64,000 nt of DNA, from contig CAMIAK010000008.1 in the NCBI GenBank assembly GCA_946222885.1, forward strand, positions 62,001 to 126,000, read 5' to 3'. This DNA comes from an uncultured Nesterenkonia sp. GTDB lineage: Bacteria; Actinomycetota; Actinomycetes; Actinomycetales; Micrococcaceae. Numbering within the stretch: position 1 is the first letter of the stretch; each line of letters opens with the position of its first letter. The notes beneath the pieces are model-generated. The model had not been told where the DNA came from. It saw only the letters and a list, made by a program, of their open reading frames with translations, and searched no databases. Shown piece after piece: positions 24,984 to 35,512 of the stretch. Made by a program: the position numbers and the translations under genes.

Positions 24984-24998
24984 TGAAACGGGGTTTCA
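24984..24998. promoter_or_regulatory. RpiR-type operator candidate
   Basis: TGAAAC-GGG-GTTTCA, 23 bases before the regulator start in the 220-base divergent region shared with the MFS pump. A further GTTTCA half-site is at 24962-24967. Confidence 0.55.
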
Positions 24999-25180
24999 CT
25001 CACTCCGAGACCTCCGTCACCAAACCTTACAGATGTAATTTTTCCTGCTATGCTGGTGCACCGCCGGAACTCTCCCGGAAGGACGGTTCGCTGCCGATAT
25101 GCCCCAGGCAGCAGGCATTCCTCCTCAGAACCCCTGCGCCCCGCCGTCCCGCGCAGCCTCTGAGAAAGGTGTAGGGGACG

Positions 25181-26779
25181 ATGTCCTCGCAGCTCATCGA
25201 CTCTGCCGGTGACGACCCGGCAGCCGCACAGCCCGATTCCACGCGGACCCGTCCCGCCCAGCCAGATGCCACAGAGACGCAGCGCCGCGCCGGCCTGAGG
25301 CCCTGGCTCGGCCTGGCCACCCTGGTCCTACCCGTCCTGCTGATCTCCGTGGACATGACAGTCCTGGGCTTCGCCGTGCCCTATCTCAGCGAGGCCCTCT
25401 CCCCCACCGGCAACCAGCTGCTGTGGATCGTGGACATCTACGGGTTCATGATCGCGGGCCTCCTCGTGACCATGGGCTCCCTGGGTGACCGCATCGGCCG
25501 GCGCCGGCTCCTGATGATCGGCTCGGCGGCCTTCGGCGCGGCCTCCGCGCTGGCCGCCTTCAGCGTCTCCGCCGAGATGCTGATCGCCGCGCGCGCCCTG
25601 CTGGGCATCGCCGGGGCCACGCTGATGCCCTCGACGCTCTCCCTGATCCGGCACCTCTTCCCGGACCAGCGTCAGCGGATGGTCGCCGTCGCCGTCTGGG
25701 CCTCCGCCTTCTCCGCGGGTGCGGCCTTCGGGCCCATCCTGGGCGGGCTGCTCCTGGAGCGGTTCTTCTGGGGCTCGGTCTTCCTGATCAACCTGCCCGT
25801 CATGGCGCTGATCCTGATCTGCGTGCCGCTGCTGATCAGCGAGTCCAAGGATCCGAAGCCGGGCCGCATCGACGCCCTGAGCGTGCTGCTCTCCCTGGCG
25901 GCGATGCTGCTGAGCGTCTACGGCGTCAAGAAGCTGGCCGAGGGTGAGCTCGGCGCACTCAGCTGGGCAGCCCTGGTCCTCGGCCTGCTGGCCGCGGCAC
26001 TGTTCATCCAGCGGCAGCGCCGGCTGACGCACCCGCTGATCGATCTCAGCCTGTTCTCCGTGCGGAGGTTCCGGGCGGCGATCACCGCCAACTTCATGCT
26101 GGTCTTCGCCCTGGTCGGCTCGCTGTTCTTCCTCTCCCAGCTGCTGCAGCTGGGCTACGGGATGAGGCCCTTCGACGCCGGTCTCGCCCTGGTCCCGGGG
26201 CTGGCGGTCTCCGTGCTGGCCAGCTTCATCGTGATCCCGATCGCCAAGCGCTGCTCGCTGCGGGCGGTCATCAGCACCGGCATCCTGATCGCGATGGTCG
26301 GCTTCCTGCTGCTGACCCAGGCCCCGACGTCGGACGGGATCCTGCTGGTGCTCACCGCCTTCGCCCTGCTCGGGCTGGGCATGGGGCTGGCGGAGACCCT
26401 CACCAACGACGCCGTCCTGACCGCCGCACCCCCGCAGCGCGCCGGAGCGGCGTCGGCGATCTCAGAGACGGCCTATGAGCTCGGCGGCGCCCTGGGCGTG
26501 GCCGTGCTGGGCAGCGTGCTGACCTTCGGCTACCGCACCTCGGTCGAGGGTGCAGAGCTCGACGGCGTCAGCGGCTCCGCCCAGCAGGCGGCCGCCGAGA
26601 CCCTGGGTTCGGCCTCCGCCACCGCCGAACGCCTGGGCGGCACCGCCGGGGAGGCATTGATGGAAGCCGCCCGTGAAGCCTTCGTCCAAGGCGTCCAGCT
26701 GACCAGCGCCCTCGCCGCGGGCATCATGCTTGCCGCAGCGGTCACGGTCTTCCTGCTGCTGCGCCGCGACGGACGGTAG
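25181..26779 (+). CDS. MFS multidrug exporter, DHA2 14-helix type (QacA/SmvA-like)
   Basis: 532 aa with about 14 membrane helices. The motif VDMTVLGFAVPYLSEAL in helix 1 and GSLGDRIGRRRLLMIG between helices 2 and 3 mark the QacA/SmvA branch that expels quaternary ammonium and similar cations with proton exchange. N-terminal 45 residues are disordered. It is divergent from an RpiR regulator and its exporter partner. Substrates are inferred only. Confidence 0.88.
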   Translation: MSSQLIDSAGDDPAAAQPDSTRTRPAQPDATETQRRAGLRPWLGLATLVLPVLLISVDMTVLGFAVPYLSEALSPTGNQLLWIVDIYGFMIAGLLVTMGSLGDRIGRRRLLMIGSAAFGAASALAAFSVSAEMLIAARALLGIAGATLMPSTLSLIRHLFPDQRQRMVAVAVWASAFSAGAAFGPILGGLLLERFFWGSVFLINLPVMALILICVPLLISESKDPKPGRIDALSVLLSLAAMLLSVYGVKKLAEGELGALSWAALVLGLLAAALFIQRQRRLTHPLIDLSLFSVRRFRAAITANFMLVFALVGSLFFLSQLLQLGYGMRPFDAGLALVPGLAVSVLASFIVIPIAKRCSLRAVISTGILIAMVGFLLLTQAPTSDGILLVLTAFALLGLGMGLAETLTNDAVLTAAPPQRAGAASAISETAYELGGALGVAVLGSVLTFGYRTSVEGAELDGVSGSAQQAAAETLGSASATAERLGGTAGEALMEAAREAFVQGVQLTSALAAGIMLAAAVTVFLLLRRDGR

Positions 26780-26839
26780 TGTGGGCCGCACGGAGTCCCC
26801 GGGCGCTGCGGGCGCCCACCTATGACCGGAAGGATCACC

Positions 26840-27154
26840 ATGTCTGCTGTCGTCGTCACCGCCGTGTTCCAGCCCAAGGAGGGCCGGAAGCAGGAGCTGG
26901 CCGAGGCCATGCGCCGCGGCATCGAAGCCGTCCACGCAGAGTCCGGCTGCGAGCTCTACTCCATCCACGACGCTGAGGACGGCACGATCACCATGATCGA
27001 GAAGTGGTCTTCGGTCCAGGAGCTCGACGCCCACGGAGAGGGCGAGCCGGTGAAGATCCTGCTGGCCGACATCGAAGGGCTCACCGAGGGCGCGCCGAAG
27101 GTGACCCGCATGTACCCGCTGCCCCGGGGCACCGCGGAGCAGGGAGCTCTCTGA
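26840..27154 (+). CDS. Antibiotic biosynthesis monooxygenase (ABM) domain protein
   Basis: 104 aa single ABM ferredoxin-like domain: VVVTAVFQPKEGRKQELAEA, then AESGCELYSIHDAEDG and IEKWSSVQELDAH. Such dimers are quinol monooxygenases or haem-degrading-like proteins. ATG 26840 follows GGAAGGAT; an in-frame ATG at 26822 is less well placed. Stands alone 60 bases after the MFS gene, perhaps co-transcribed with it. Confidence 0.85.
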   Translation: MSAVVVTAVFQPKEGRKQELAEAMRRGIEAVHAESGCELYSIHDAEDGTITMIEKWSSVQELDAHGEGEPVKILLADIEGLTEGAPKVTRMYPLPRGTAEQGAL

Positions 27155-27160
27155 GCCTCG

Positions 27161-27230
27161 GATTCGAGCGGGGTTTACGCCCTTTCGGCGCCGAAAATCA
27201 GCTGAAAAGGGCGTAGACCCCGCTCGAATC
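27161..27230. repeat. Long palindrome C (same family as D)
   Basis: 25-bp arms (27161-27185 and 27206-27230) with one G-U, starting GATTCGAGCGGGGTTT and ending in CCCTTT. The 20-base loop holds GCCGAAAATCAGC. Its stem and loop match palindrome D 5.6 kb away. Lies just after the ABM gene. Confidence 0.85.
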
Positions 27231-27251
27231 TGTGGAGGGTTCAGACATAAA

Positions 27252-27292
27252 ACCGGCCCCCGGTCTCGCAGCGAGCGAGTCCGGGGGCCGGT
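27252..27292 (-). terminator. Terminator of the cold-shock gene
   Basis: ACCGGCCCCCGG (27252-27263) with CCGGGGGCCGGT (27281-27292); on the minus strand the stem is followed by TTTTATG. Confidence 0.85.
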
Positions 27293-27372
27293 CCGTGTCG
27301 GTTCAGACAGAACCCGTGAGCGCCGGGTCCAGCGGGGCCGCTGGTTCGCCGGGCTCAGAAAGCCTAGAAGAC

Positions 27373-27576
27373 TTACAGGGGGGTGACGTTCTCAGCCTGC
27401 AGACCCTTGGGGCCGCGGGCGGTCTCGAACTCAACCTGCTGGTTCTCCTCGAGGGAGCGGAAGCCGGAGGAGTTGATCGCGCTGAAGTGCACGAAGACGT
27501 CGTCGGAGCCGTCCTGGGGGGCGATGAAGCCGTAGCCCTTTTCAGCGTTGAACCATTTAACGGTGCCAGTGGCCAT
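27373..27576 (-). CDS. Cold-shock protein (CspA type)
   Basis: 67 aa single OB-fold that binds single-stranded RNA/DNA and melts RNA structure. RNP1 is KGYGFIAP (residues 13-20), RNP2 VFVHFSAI (27-34). ATG 27576 with AAGGAAAC upstream. The region up to 27700 without a gene fits the long structured leader usual for csp mRNA. Confidence 0.96.
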   Translation of the reverse strand: MATGTVKWFNAEKGYGFIAPQDGSDDVFVHFSAINSSGFRSLEENQQVEFETARGPKGLQAENVTPL

Positions 27577-27750
27577 GATGTTTCCTTACTATTACTTACT
27601 TTGCACCGATCTCACGATGCTTATCCCGTCCCTGTCCTGGCCGGGCAGGGACGGAGTTCTTGCGGCCACCAACTGGAAGAGGGGAGTGCCCTCTGAGAAG
27701 TCATGACGTACAAGGTTCAGCCTACGCCATCGAAGTCCGTATGGGAACCC

Positions 27751-30108
<2,358 letters not shown>

Positions 30109-30117
30109 GGCACGAGT

Positions 30118-31053
30118 CTACCGGCCGGCCTGTTCCCTGAGGAGGGGACTCCCGGCCGGCTCTGCCTCCGGCCCTTCGCCAGACGCGTCCGGGTCCTCCG
30201 TGCGCACCCGGTGGGCGTGGGTGTAGAGGTTCACGCTGCGGCCGCGGGAGAACCCCGCCAGGGTCAGCCCGGAGCGTTCGGCCAGGTCCACGGCCAGGGA
30301 CGACGGCGCCCCCACGGCGCTGAGCATCTCGATGCCGGCCAGCGCGGCCTTCTGCACCAGCTCGAAGGAGGCCCGGCCGCTCACCTGCAGGACCGTGCCG
30401 GCCAGCGGCAGGCGTCCCTCCATGAGGGCCCAGCCGACCACTTTGTCCACCGCGTTGTGCCGCCCGACGTCCTCCCGCAGGCACAGCAGGCTTCCGTCCC
30501 CGTCGAAGAGCCCCGCGGCATGGACGCCGCCGGTCTTCTCGAAGACCTTCTGGCTCTCGCGCAGCGCATCCGGCAGGTCCAGCAGGGTGCCGGCTCCGAT
30601 GCTCAGCCGCGACCCCTCACCGGGGGCCGGCGGCAGGGTCTTCTCCACGGCGTCGATGCTGGTGGTGCCGCAGATCCCGCAGGCGGAGGTGGTCACCACG
30701 GTGCGGCGCCGGCTGGCCGGGGAGCGGGCCGCCGGCAGGTCGGCGTCGAGGAGGAGATCTGCGTCCAGGACGTTATACGTCTGCTCTCCGGCCTCATCGG
30801 TCCCGGCGCAGTAGCGCAGCCCGCGCAGCTCCTCCGGAGCCCGGATCATCCCTTCGGCCACCAGGAACCCGGCGGCCAGCTCGAAGTCGTGCCCCGGGGT
30901 CCGCATGGTGACGGTGAAGGACTCCCCGCCCAGGCGCAGCTCGAGCGGCTCCTCCACGGCGAGGGTGTCGGCCCGGCTGCGGACGGCCACGGTCCCGGCC
31001 TCCTGGTCACGGGTGACGCGGGTGACCCGCTTCCGCTGCGTGACGCGTCCCAT
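30118..31053 (-). CDS. fdhD: Formate dehydrogenase accessory sulfurtransferase FdhD
   Basis: 311 aa. Delivers sulfur from a cysteine desulfurase to the molybdenum cofactor of formate dehydrogenase. The conserved CGICG (broken pair of cysteines) follows TTSA near residue 130, and RHNAVDKVVGWAL near 205 is characteristic. ATG 31053 with GGAGAGGAG upstream; the longer frame to 31149 lies inside moeA and is rejected. Overlaps the moeA stop by one base, so translationally coupled. Confidence 0.94.
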   Translation of the reverse strand: MGRVTQRKRVTRVTRDQEAGTVAVRSRADTLAVEEPLELRLGGESFTVTMRTPGHDFELAAGFLVAEGMIRAPEELRGLRYCAGTDEAGEQTYNVLDADLLLDADLPAARSPASRRRTVVTTSACGICGTTSIDAVEKTLPPAPGEGSRLSIGAGTLLDLPDALRESQKVFEKTGGVHAAGLFDGDGSLLCLREDVGRHNAVDKVVGWALMEGRLPLAGTVLQVSGRASFELVQKAALAGIEMLSAVGAPSSLAVDLAERSGLTLAGFSRGRSVNLYTHAHRVRTEDPDASGEGPEAEPAGSPLLREQAGR

Positions 31054-32381
31054 CAGGCTCTCCTCTCCGCGGTGCTGCCTCGTCGAAGGATGTCGCGCTG
31101 CAGGAGGGTGCTGCGCTGCAGAGGGGAACGGCCCAGCACCTCCAGGCATTCCGCGCTCTCCCCGGCGGCGAGGCCTCCGGAGGGGACGACGGCGAACACC
31201 TCCGCCTCCGCCAGGCCGCGCATCATATGGGCGTGGGTGTGCTCCATCGGGACCAGTTCTGCCGCCCCGGTTCCGGGCTGACGGCGCTGACGCAGCCGGG
31301 CGGGGAGCAGCCGCACGGGGCTGCGGCCCCGGGCACCTGCTGCGGGCACCTCCTCCGCCACGGGCGCCGAGAACGACCCCGGCGCCTCCCGTCCGGACAG
31401 CGCGGTCATCAGCGGCACCCCCAGGACGGTCAGCGCGGCGAATCCCGCCAGCGGGTTCCCCGGCAGCCCGAGGACATGGGGGCCGGGCCCGCTCTCCTCC
31501 CCCAGCCGGGCCAGCAGCGCCGGATGTCCGGGGCGCATGTCCACCGACTCCACCAGGATCTCTGCGCCCAGCCGTTCCAGCACCGGGCGCAGGGTGTCGG
31601 CGCGGGAGGCGGCGGTGCCGCCGGTGGTGATGATGAGCTCCGGGCGGCCGTCCTCCCCCGGCTGCTCGAGCAGCCGCTGCAGGGCAGCCTGGTCGTCCTC
31701 GATGCGATGAGTCTCTTCGAGCTCGGCGCCGGCCTCGGCCAGCATGGCCGGCAGGGCGAGCCCGAAGACGTCGCGGACCTGGCCGGGCCCCGGCAGACCG
31801 GAGGTGATGACCTCTCCCCCGGTGAGGATCAGCCGGACTCGCGGCGCCGGGATGACCTGCAGCGTGTCATAGCCCGCGACGGCGGCTGCGGCGGCTCCCG
31901 CGGCGGTCAGCGCGCGGCCTGCCTCCAGGATCAGGTCTCCGCGCCGCGCCTCCACGCCCCGGGGGCGGATGTTGCGGCCGGCCTCGAGGTCCGAGGTCTC
32001 CGGCACAGCGCGGAGGACCCCCTCCTCCACCAGCGCATGCTCGGAGCGCAGCACGGAGACGGCCCCCTCCGGGACGGGAGATCCGGTCACGACGCCGACG
32101 GCCTGCCCGGCCTCCAGCGGCTCCAGCAGGGTGCCCGGGCCCTCAGCTCCGCCCGGGCGGACGGTCCACCGTGCTCCGTCTCCCCGCCCGGTCAGCGGGT
32201 CGCTCAGCAGTTCCCCCAGCGCCCAGCCGTCCATCGCGGAGGTGGCCGCGTGGGGGACGTCCAGCCGGGCCCGCACCGGTTCGGCCAGCACACAGCCCAC
32301 CGCCTCCGCCAAGGCGCGGCTGCATGCGGCGGCAGCGGGGACGGCGGAGGCGGTGCGGCGCGCCTCGGCGAAGGACGCCAT
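31053..32381 (-). CDS. moeA: Molybdopterin molybdotransferase MoeA
   Basis: 442 aa. Inserts molybdate into adenylated molybdopterin. Features: HAATSAMDGWAL near residue 45, VVTGSPVPEGA near 95, the MoCF domain TTGGTAASRADTL near 250 and LPGNPLAGFAAL near 305. The family usually has TGGVSVG at the third motif; here it is TGGTAAS. In the order DUF6457-moeA-fdhD-fdhF, all on one strand with short gaps. Confidence 0.93.
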   Translation of the reverse strand: MASFAEARRTASAVPAAAACSRALAEAVGCVLAEPVRARLDVPHAATSAMDGWALGELLSDPLTGRGDGARWTVRPGGAEGPGTLLEPLEAGQAVGVVTGSPVPEGAVSVLRSEHALVEEGVLRAVPETSDLEAGRNIRPRGVEARRGDLILEAGRALTAAGAAAAAVAGYDTLQVIPAPRVRLILTGGEVITSGLPGPGQVRDVFGLALPAMLAEAGAELEETHRIEDDQAALQRLLEQPGEDGRPELIITTGGTAASRADTLRPVLERLGAEILVESVDMRPGHPALLARLGEESGPGPHVLGLPGNPLAGFAALTVLGVPLMTALSGREAPGSFSAPVAEEVPAAGARGRSPVRLLPARLRQRRQPGTGAAELVPMEHTHAHMMRGLAEAEVFAVVPSGGLAAGESAECLEVLGRSPLQRSTLLQRDILRRGSTAERRA

Positions 32382-32387
32382 AGGGCC

Positions 32388-32711
32388 TCAGCCCACGGCC
32401 TGCGAGCGGCGCTCCAGCAGCTGCTCGGCCACGCGGGAGGCCGCACGGACGGCCTTCTCATAGTCGGCCTGCCCGGAGGCCTCGGCCAGTCCGCTCACAT
32501 ACCCGACCAGGAAGGTGGTGATGGGCGCGGCCGGACGCACCACGGTATGGGCGGCCTGCCCGGCGAGCTTGAGCAGAGCGTCGATGTCGACGTCGGTCTC
32601 TTCGATCTCCAGGTGGTGGGTGAGCTCCTGGACCCAGAGCTCGATCGCCTCCCGGGCGACCTCCTGGTCGATGTGCTCGGCGCTTTCAGCGGATGGGTCA
32701 TGCTCGGCCAT
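32388..32711 (-). CDS. DUF6457-like small protein, Moco-cluster associated
   Basis: 107 aa, acidic, all-helical. The pattern IELWVQELTHHLEI ... LLKLAGQAAHTVVRPAAPITTFLVGYVSG matches small actinobacterial proteins (DUF6457) that sit beside or fused to MobA. Biochemical role unknown. First gene of the moeA-fdhD-fdhF run, six bases before moeA. Confidence 0.7.
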   Translation of the reverse strand: MAEHDPSAESAEHIDQEVAREAIELWVQELTHHLEIEETDVDIDALLKLAGQAAHTVVRPAAPITTFLVGYVSGLAEASGQADYEKAVRAASRVAEQLLERRSQAVG

Positions 32712-32813
32712 GCTCGGTCTCCTCGGCAGACGGTGCGGACACGTGGGTTCCAGATTCTCACAGGTCTGTGCCGTCCCGGCCGCGGCAGAGCCGCACCGGA
32801 CTCCCTACCCCCT

Positions 32814-32885
32814 GGATTCGAGCGGGGTTTCAGCCCTTATGAGCGCGAAAATCGGCCGAAAAGGGCTGAAACCCCGCTCGAATCC
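32814..32885. repeat. Long palindrome D (same family as C)
   Basis: Perfect 25-bp arms (32814-32838 and 32861-32885), starting GGATTCGAGCGGGGTTT, with a 22-base loop GAGCGCGAAAATCGGC in its middle. Located between mobA's end and the DUF6457-like gene start, six bases after the mobA stop. Confidence 0.87.
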
Positions 32886-32890
32886 GATGT

Positions 32891-33610
32891 TCACAGGTCG
32901 ACGCTGAGACGGCGGGCGTCCTCCGGGGTGTCCACATCAGCGCCGAGGCCCTCCGGCAGCTGGGGATGCACAGCCTCGATCCCCTCCAGCAGGAGGCGCA
33001 GCGGCTTTCCGGACGCCTCCTGCGTCCGCAGCGTCCGCACCCGCGCCAGCAGGGCCCGCGCGGGGATCGCCGAGGCGAGGTATTGGAGCCGGCCGTCGCC
33101 GTCCCGGGGAATCACTGCCCGCCCTCCGGCCTGCCGTGCCTCATCACCCAGCCAGTCCAGCAGCGGAGCAGGGTCCACGACGTCGACGGCGGCCAGCAGC
33201 ACGGACCGCTCCCCGTTCGGCGCCCCCTCCCGGTCCAGTGCCCCGGTCTCCTCCAAGGCGAGCAGCCCGGCCCGCGCCGCGGCAGCCGGACCGCCCAGCG
33301 GCGGATCCTCCCGGGTGAGCAGCATGTCCTGCGGCAGGTGTCCTCTCAGATGATCGGGTCCGACGACGGCGGTCGGGATATGCCGTCGGGTGAGGACCTC
33401 GGCCCACCGTCCCAGGAGGGAGGAGTCCCCGCGGCGCAGCAGGGCTTTATCGGCGCCGCCCAGCCGGCGTCCGCCCCCTCCGGCCAGCAGGATCGCGCTG
33501 AGGTGCGCTGCCTCCCTGCCGACCTCTGCAGCGTGCTCGACTGGCGTCTCGCCCGCTGCGCGCCCCGCCTCAGACGGCTGCGGCGTTGGTCCCGTGACCC
33601 GTGTGGTCAA
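32891..33610 (-). CDS. mobA: Molybdenum cofactor guanylyltransferase MobA-like
   Basis: 239 aa nucleotidyltransferase. The N-terminal GTP loop is AILLAGGGGRRLGGADKALL (residues about 35-54), then VVGPDHL, LLTREDPPLGGPAAA and the metal-binding LLAAVDVVDP. It attaches GMP to molybdopterin, needed by the FdhF-like enzyme. In this frame no ATG or GTG is suitable; TTG 33610 has GGAGG seven bases before it, so a TTG start is chosen. This makes the first 41 bases overlap the end of the HNH gene. Confidence 0.82.
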   Translation of the reverse strand: MTTRVTGPTPQPSEAGRAAGETPVEHAAEVGREAAHLSAILLAGGGGRRLGGADKALLRRGDSSLLGRWAEVLTRRHIPTAVVGPDHLRGHLPQDMLLTREDPPLGGPAAAARAGLLALEETGALDREGAPNGERSVLLAAVDVVDPAPLLDWLGDEARQAGGRAVIPRDGDGRLQYLASAIPARALLARVRTLRTQEASGKPLRLLLEGIEAVHPQLPEGLGADVDTPEDARRLSVDL

Positions 33611-34088
33611 GGAAGGGCCTCCAGGCTTCGTAGGGTGCGTCCAGCTCCTGCGGCAACCACACGTGCTGGGCCGGTGCCTTCGGCGTCGTAGTGAGCCTCC
33701 ATCCGAGCTGCTCCAAGGTCTTGTCGCCCTTCCTGACGTTGCAGGGGCCGCAGCAGGCCACCAGATTCTCCCAGCTGGACTCCCCACCCCGGGAGCGGGG
33801 CACCACATGGTCCACAGTGCCGGCCGGGCGGGAGCAGTACACGCAGGTTCTGCCGTCCCTGCGCAGAACGCCCCGGCGGGAAGGTGAGCTAGGGCGGCGT
33901 CGCACCACGCGGACGTATCGGTGGAGCAGGATGACCGCCGGCCGCGGCATGAGGGCAGAGGGAGAGACGATCGGTGTGCCCTCCTCAGCGAGCACACTCG
34001 CCCTGCCGCGCATCACCAGCAGGGCAGCGCGGCGGGATGACACGACGCTCAGCGGCTCGTAGCCGGCGTTGAGCACCAACGTGCGCAT
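33570..34088 (-). CDS. HNH endonuclease domain protein
   Basis: 172 aa. The N-terminal half is the actinobacterial LVLNAGYEPLSVVSSRRA module. The HNH core follows: CVYCSRPAGTVDHVVPRS, then WENLVACCGPCNVRKGDKT with two CxxC zinc pairs and the catalytic DH. Widely conserved in actinobacteria; target unknown. ATG 34088 has AGGAGG upstream. The end overlaps mobA. Confidence 0.9.
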   Translation of the reverse strand: MRTLVLNAGYEPLSVVSSRRAALLVMRGRASVLAEEGTPIVSPSALMPRPAVILLHRYVRVVRRRPSSPSRRGVLRRDGRTCVYCSRPAGTVDHVVPRSRGGESSWENLVACCGPCNVRKGDKTLEQLGWRLTTTPKAPAQHVWLPQELDAPYEAWRPFLDHTGHGTNAAAV

Positions 34089-34124
34089 ATCCGGTCCTCC
34101 TGAGACGGAAGACTAACAGAAAAA

Positions 34125-34163
34125 GCCGCGAGCCCGGCTCCGAAAGGGAACCAGGCTCGCGGC
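34125..34163 (-). terminator. Terminator of the NlpC/P60 gene
   Basis: GCCGCGAGCC (34125-34134) with GGCTCGCGGC (34154-34163); on the minus strand followed by TTTTTCTG. Confidence 0.85.
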
Positions 34164-34193
34164 CCGAAATATTCTGTTGTGGAGCGCTCAGGC

Positions 34194-35051
34194 TCAGGCG
34201 CGGTAGTAGCCCGAGACGTTGTGCCATGCCTCGTGCAGACCGTGCAGGCGGACACCGCCGGACTGGGTCGCGGAGATGACCTGTCCGTTGCCGACGTAAA
34301 TCGCACCGTGGCCGGTGCCGTTGGCGAGCACGATGTCGCCGGGCTGCGGGCTGCTGACCCGGGTCAGGGAGGCAGCCATGCCGTGGGTGGTGCGGGGAAC
34401 GCTCTTGCCGGCCTGGTTGTAGGCCCAGTTGATGAAGCCGGAGCAGTCGAAGCCTGCGGTGGTGGTGCCGCCCCAGGAGTAGGGGGTGCCGATACCGGCG
34501 TAGGCTGCGGAGACGATGGAGCCGCCACCGGCCGGAGCGGAGGCCGGCTCAGGCTGGGACTGGGTCTCTGCTGCGGGCTCGGCCTGCTCACCCTGGCCGG
34601 CAGCCTGCTGGCCGCCCTGGGCCTGGGAGGCGTCCTGCTGTGCGGGAGCCTGCTGCTGGGTGGCCGGCTGAGGAGCGACCTCAGGCTCGGGCTGCGGCTC
34701 CGGCTCGGGCTGCGGCTCCGGCGCGGGAGCCGGGGTGGAGGTTACCACCGGGCGATCGAAGGTCAGCTCAGCGCCCTGGGAAGCGGTGACCGCGACGGTG
34801 GAGCTGCTGCTGGCGCGCTCCACGGACAGGTCGGACTGTGCGACCTGAAGCGTGGTGACCTCGCGCCCCTGGGAGTCGTCAGCAGATGCGTTGGCTGCGA
34901 CTCCGGAGGAGATGACCAGGCCGGAGGTGGCCATGGCCACTGCTGCGCCGCGGCCGACGGTGCCGGCGTTGTTGGCCACAGCACGTGCGATCGACGGCTT
35001 GGCCTGACGGCGGCGCTCACGGCGCGAGACGAAAGTCTGGGTGTCTGTCAC
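34194..35051 (-). CDS. Secreted NlpC/P60 peptidoglycan hydrolase
   Basis: 285 aa. A positively charged N-terminus (RRERRRQAK) and a hydrophobic stretch near residues 35-60 form a signal peptide; an Ala/Gln/Pro/Glu-rich linker spans about 110-175; the C40 peptidase domain is at 180-285. Catalytic Cys in TAGFDCSGFINWAY, His in GHGAIYVGNG. It cleaves stem peptides in the wall. GTG 35051 is the start, with GGAGAGG upstream; a longer frame to 35102 is less likely. Its promoter zone holds GTCAC repeats like MtrA boxes. Confidence 0.92.
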   Translation of the reverse strand: MTDTQTFVSRRERRRQAKPSIARAVANNAGTVGRGAAVAMATSGLVISSGVAANASADDSQGREVTTLQVAQSDLSVERASSSSTVAVTASQGAELTFDRPVVTSTPAPAPEPQPEPEPQPEPEVAPQPATQQQAPAQQDASQAQGGQQAAGQGEQAEPAAETQSQPEPASAPAGGGSIVSAAYAGIGTPYSWGGTTTAGFDCSGFINWAYNQAGKSVPRTTHGMAASLTRVSSPQPGDIVLANGTGHGAIYVGNGQVISATQSGGVRLHGLHEAWHNVSGYYRA

Positions 35052-35251
35052 TTCTGGAAAACCTCTCCCTGTTCGGACGGAGCTGCCGGCGTGGAGTTCC
35101 AAGCTGGGATGCCTGTCTTCTCCAGGTCCTGTCTTGACCGCTGTGCTCCGCCCCCTGCCTTATGCGGTAGTTGCGAACGACTCCGACCAGAGGCAGGTGG
35201 CTCATCCTGACCGGAGGTGTTCAGGCATCTCGTCCTGAGCACGGATACGAC

Positions 35252-35278
35252 TGTATAACGGATCGATATAAATGTCAC
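35252..35278 (-). promoter_or_regulatory. Candidate promoter of the NlpC/P60 gene
   Basis: Minus strand GTGACA (35278-35273), 15 bases, TATACA (35257-35252). The spacing is short; TACAGT two bases further gives 17. It would leave a leader of about 195 bases. Confidence 0.4.
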
Positions 35279-35313
35279 GCTCAGGTCACGGAGAGTGTCA
35301 CGGAACCGTGACA
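35274..35313. promoter_or_regulatory. GTCAC repeat cluster, MtrA-box-like, with 18-bp palindrome
   Basis: GTCAC at 35274, 35285 and 35297 (11 and 12 bases apart, one helical turn), the last being part of TGTCACGG-AA-CCGTGACA (35296-35313). MtrA of actinobacteria binds direct repeats of this kind in front of wall-hydrolase genes. Confidence 0.5.
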
Positions 35314-35374
35314 GACCCCCTCCGCGGAGCTCTCTATACCGCTCTGACCAGGGGTTTCTCTGATAACGGAGAAG

Positions 35375-35389
35375 ATAACAGCCTGTTAT
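35375..35389. promoter_or_regulatory. 15-bp palindrome ATAACAG-C-CTGTTAT
   Basis: Perfect arms around one C. A further GATAAC copy stands 12 bases upstream (35362). Possibly a regulator site; owner unknown. Confidence 0.4.
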
Positions 35390-35512
35390 ATTCGGCGTGG
35401 GAAAGGCCTCGAAACCCGCGTTTCGGCCCGTTCTGGAGGCATAGCGCACCCCGGATCGGAGGAAATCACAGAATAGTCACAGCTGGGATGACCACGGCTG
35501 CACGCCGGATGG

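Larger units (their letters stand above)
35052..35512. other. 460-base region between NlpC/P60 and DtxR genes
   Basis: No gene seen. It holds an approximately 200-base leader for the NlpC/P60 gene, its promoter, GTCAC repeats and two palindromes. It is more A/T-rich between 35240 and 35480. The leader does not match the c-di-AMP (ydaO) riboswitch consensus that I looked for. Confidence 0.6.

Noticed and set aside
24962..25180. Small gene in the RpiR/MFS divergent region
   Set aside because: The frame seen there is made of promoter DNA with no ribosome site and no recognisable protein.
35052..35257. Possible c-di-AMP (ydaO) riboswitch before the NlpC/P60 gene
   Set aside because: The leader lacks the GGAACC and AACTCCGGAGGC-like blocks of that class. 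It may be structured, but I cannot assign a class; an Rfam covariance search would decide.
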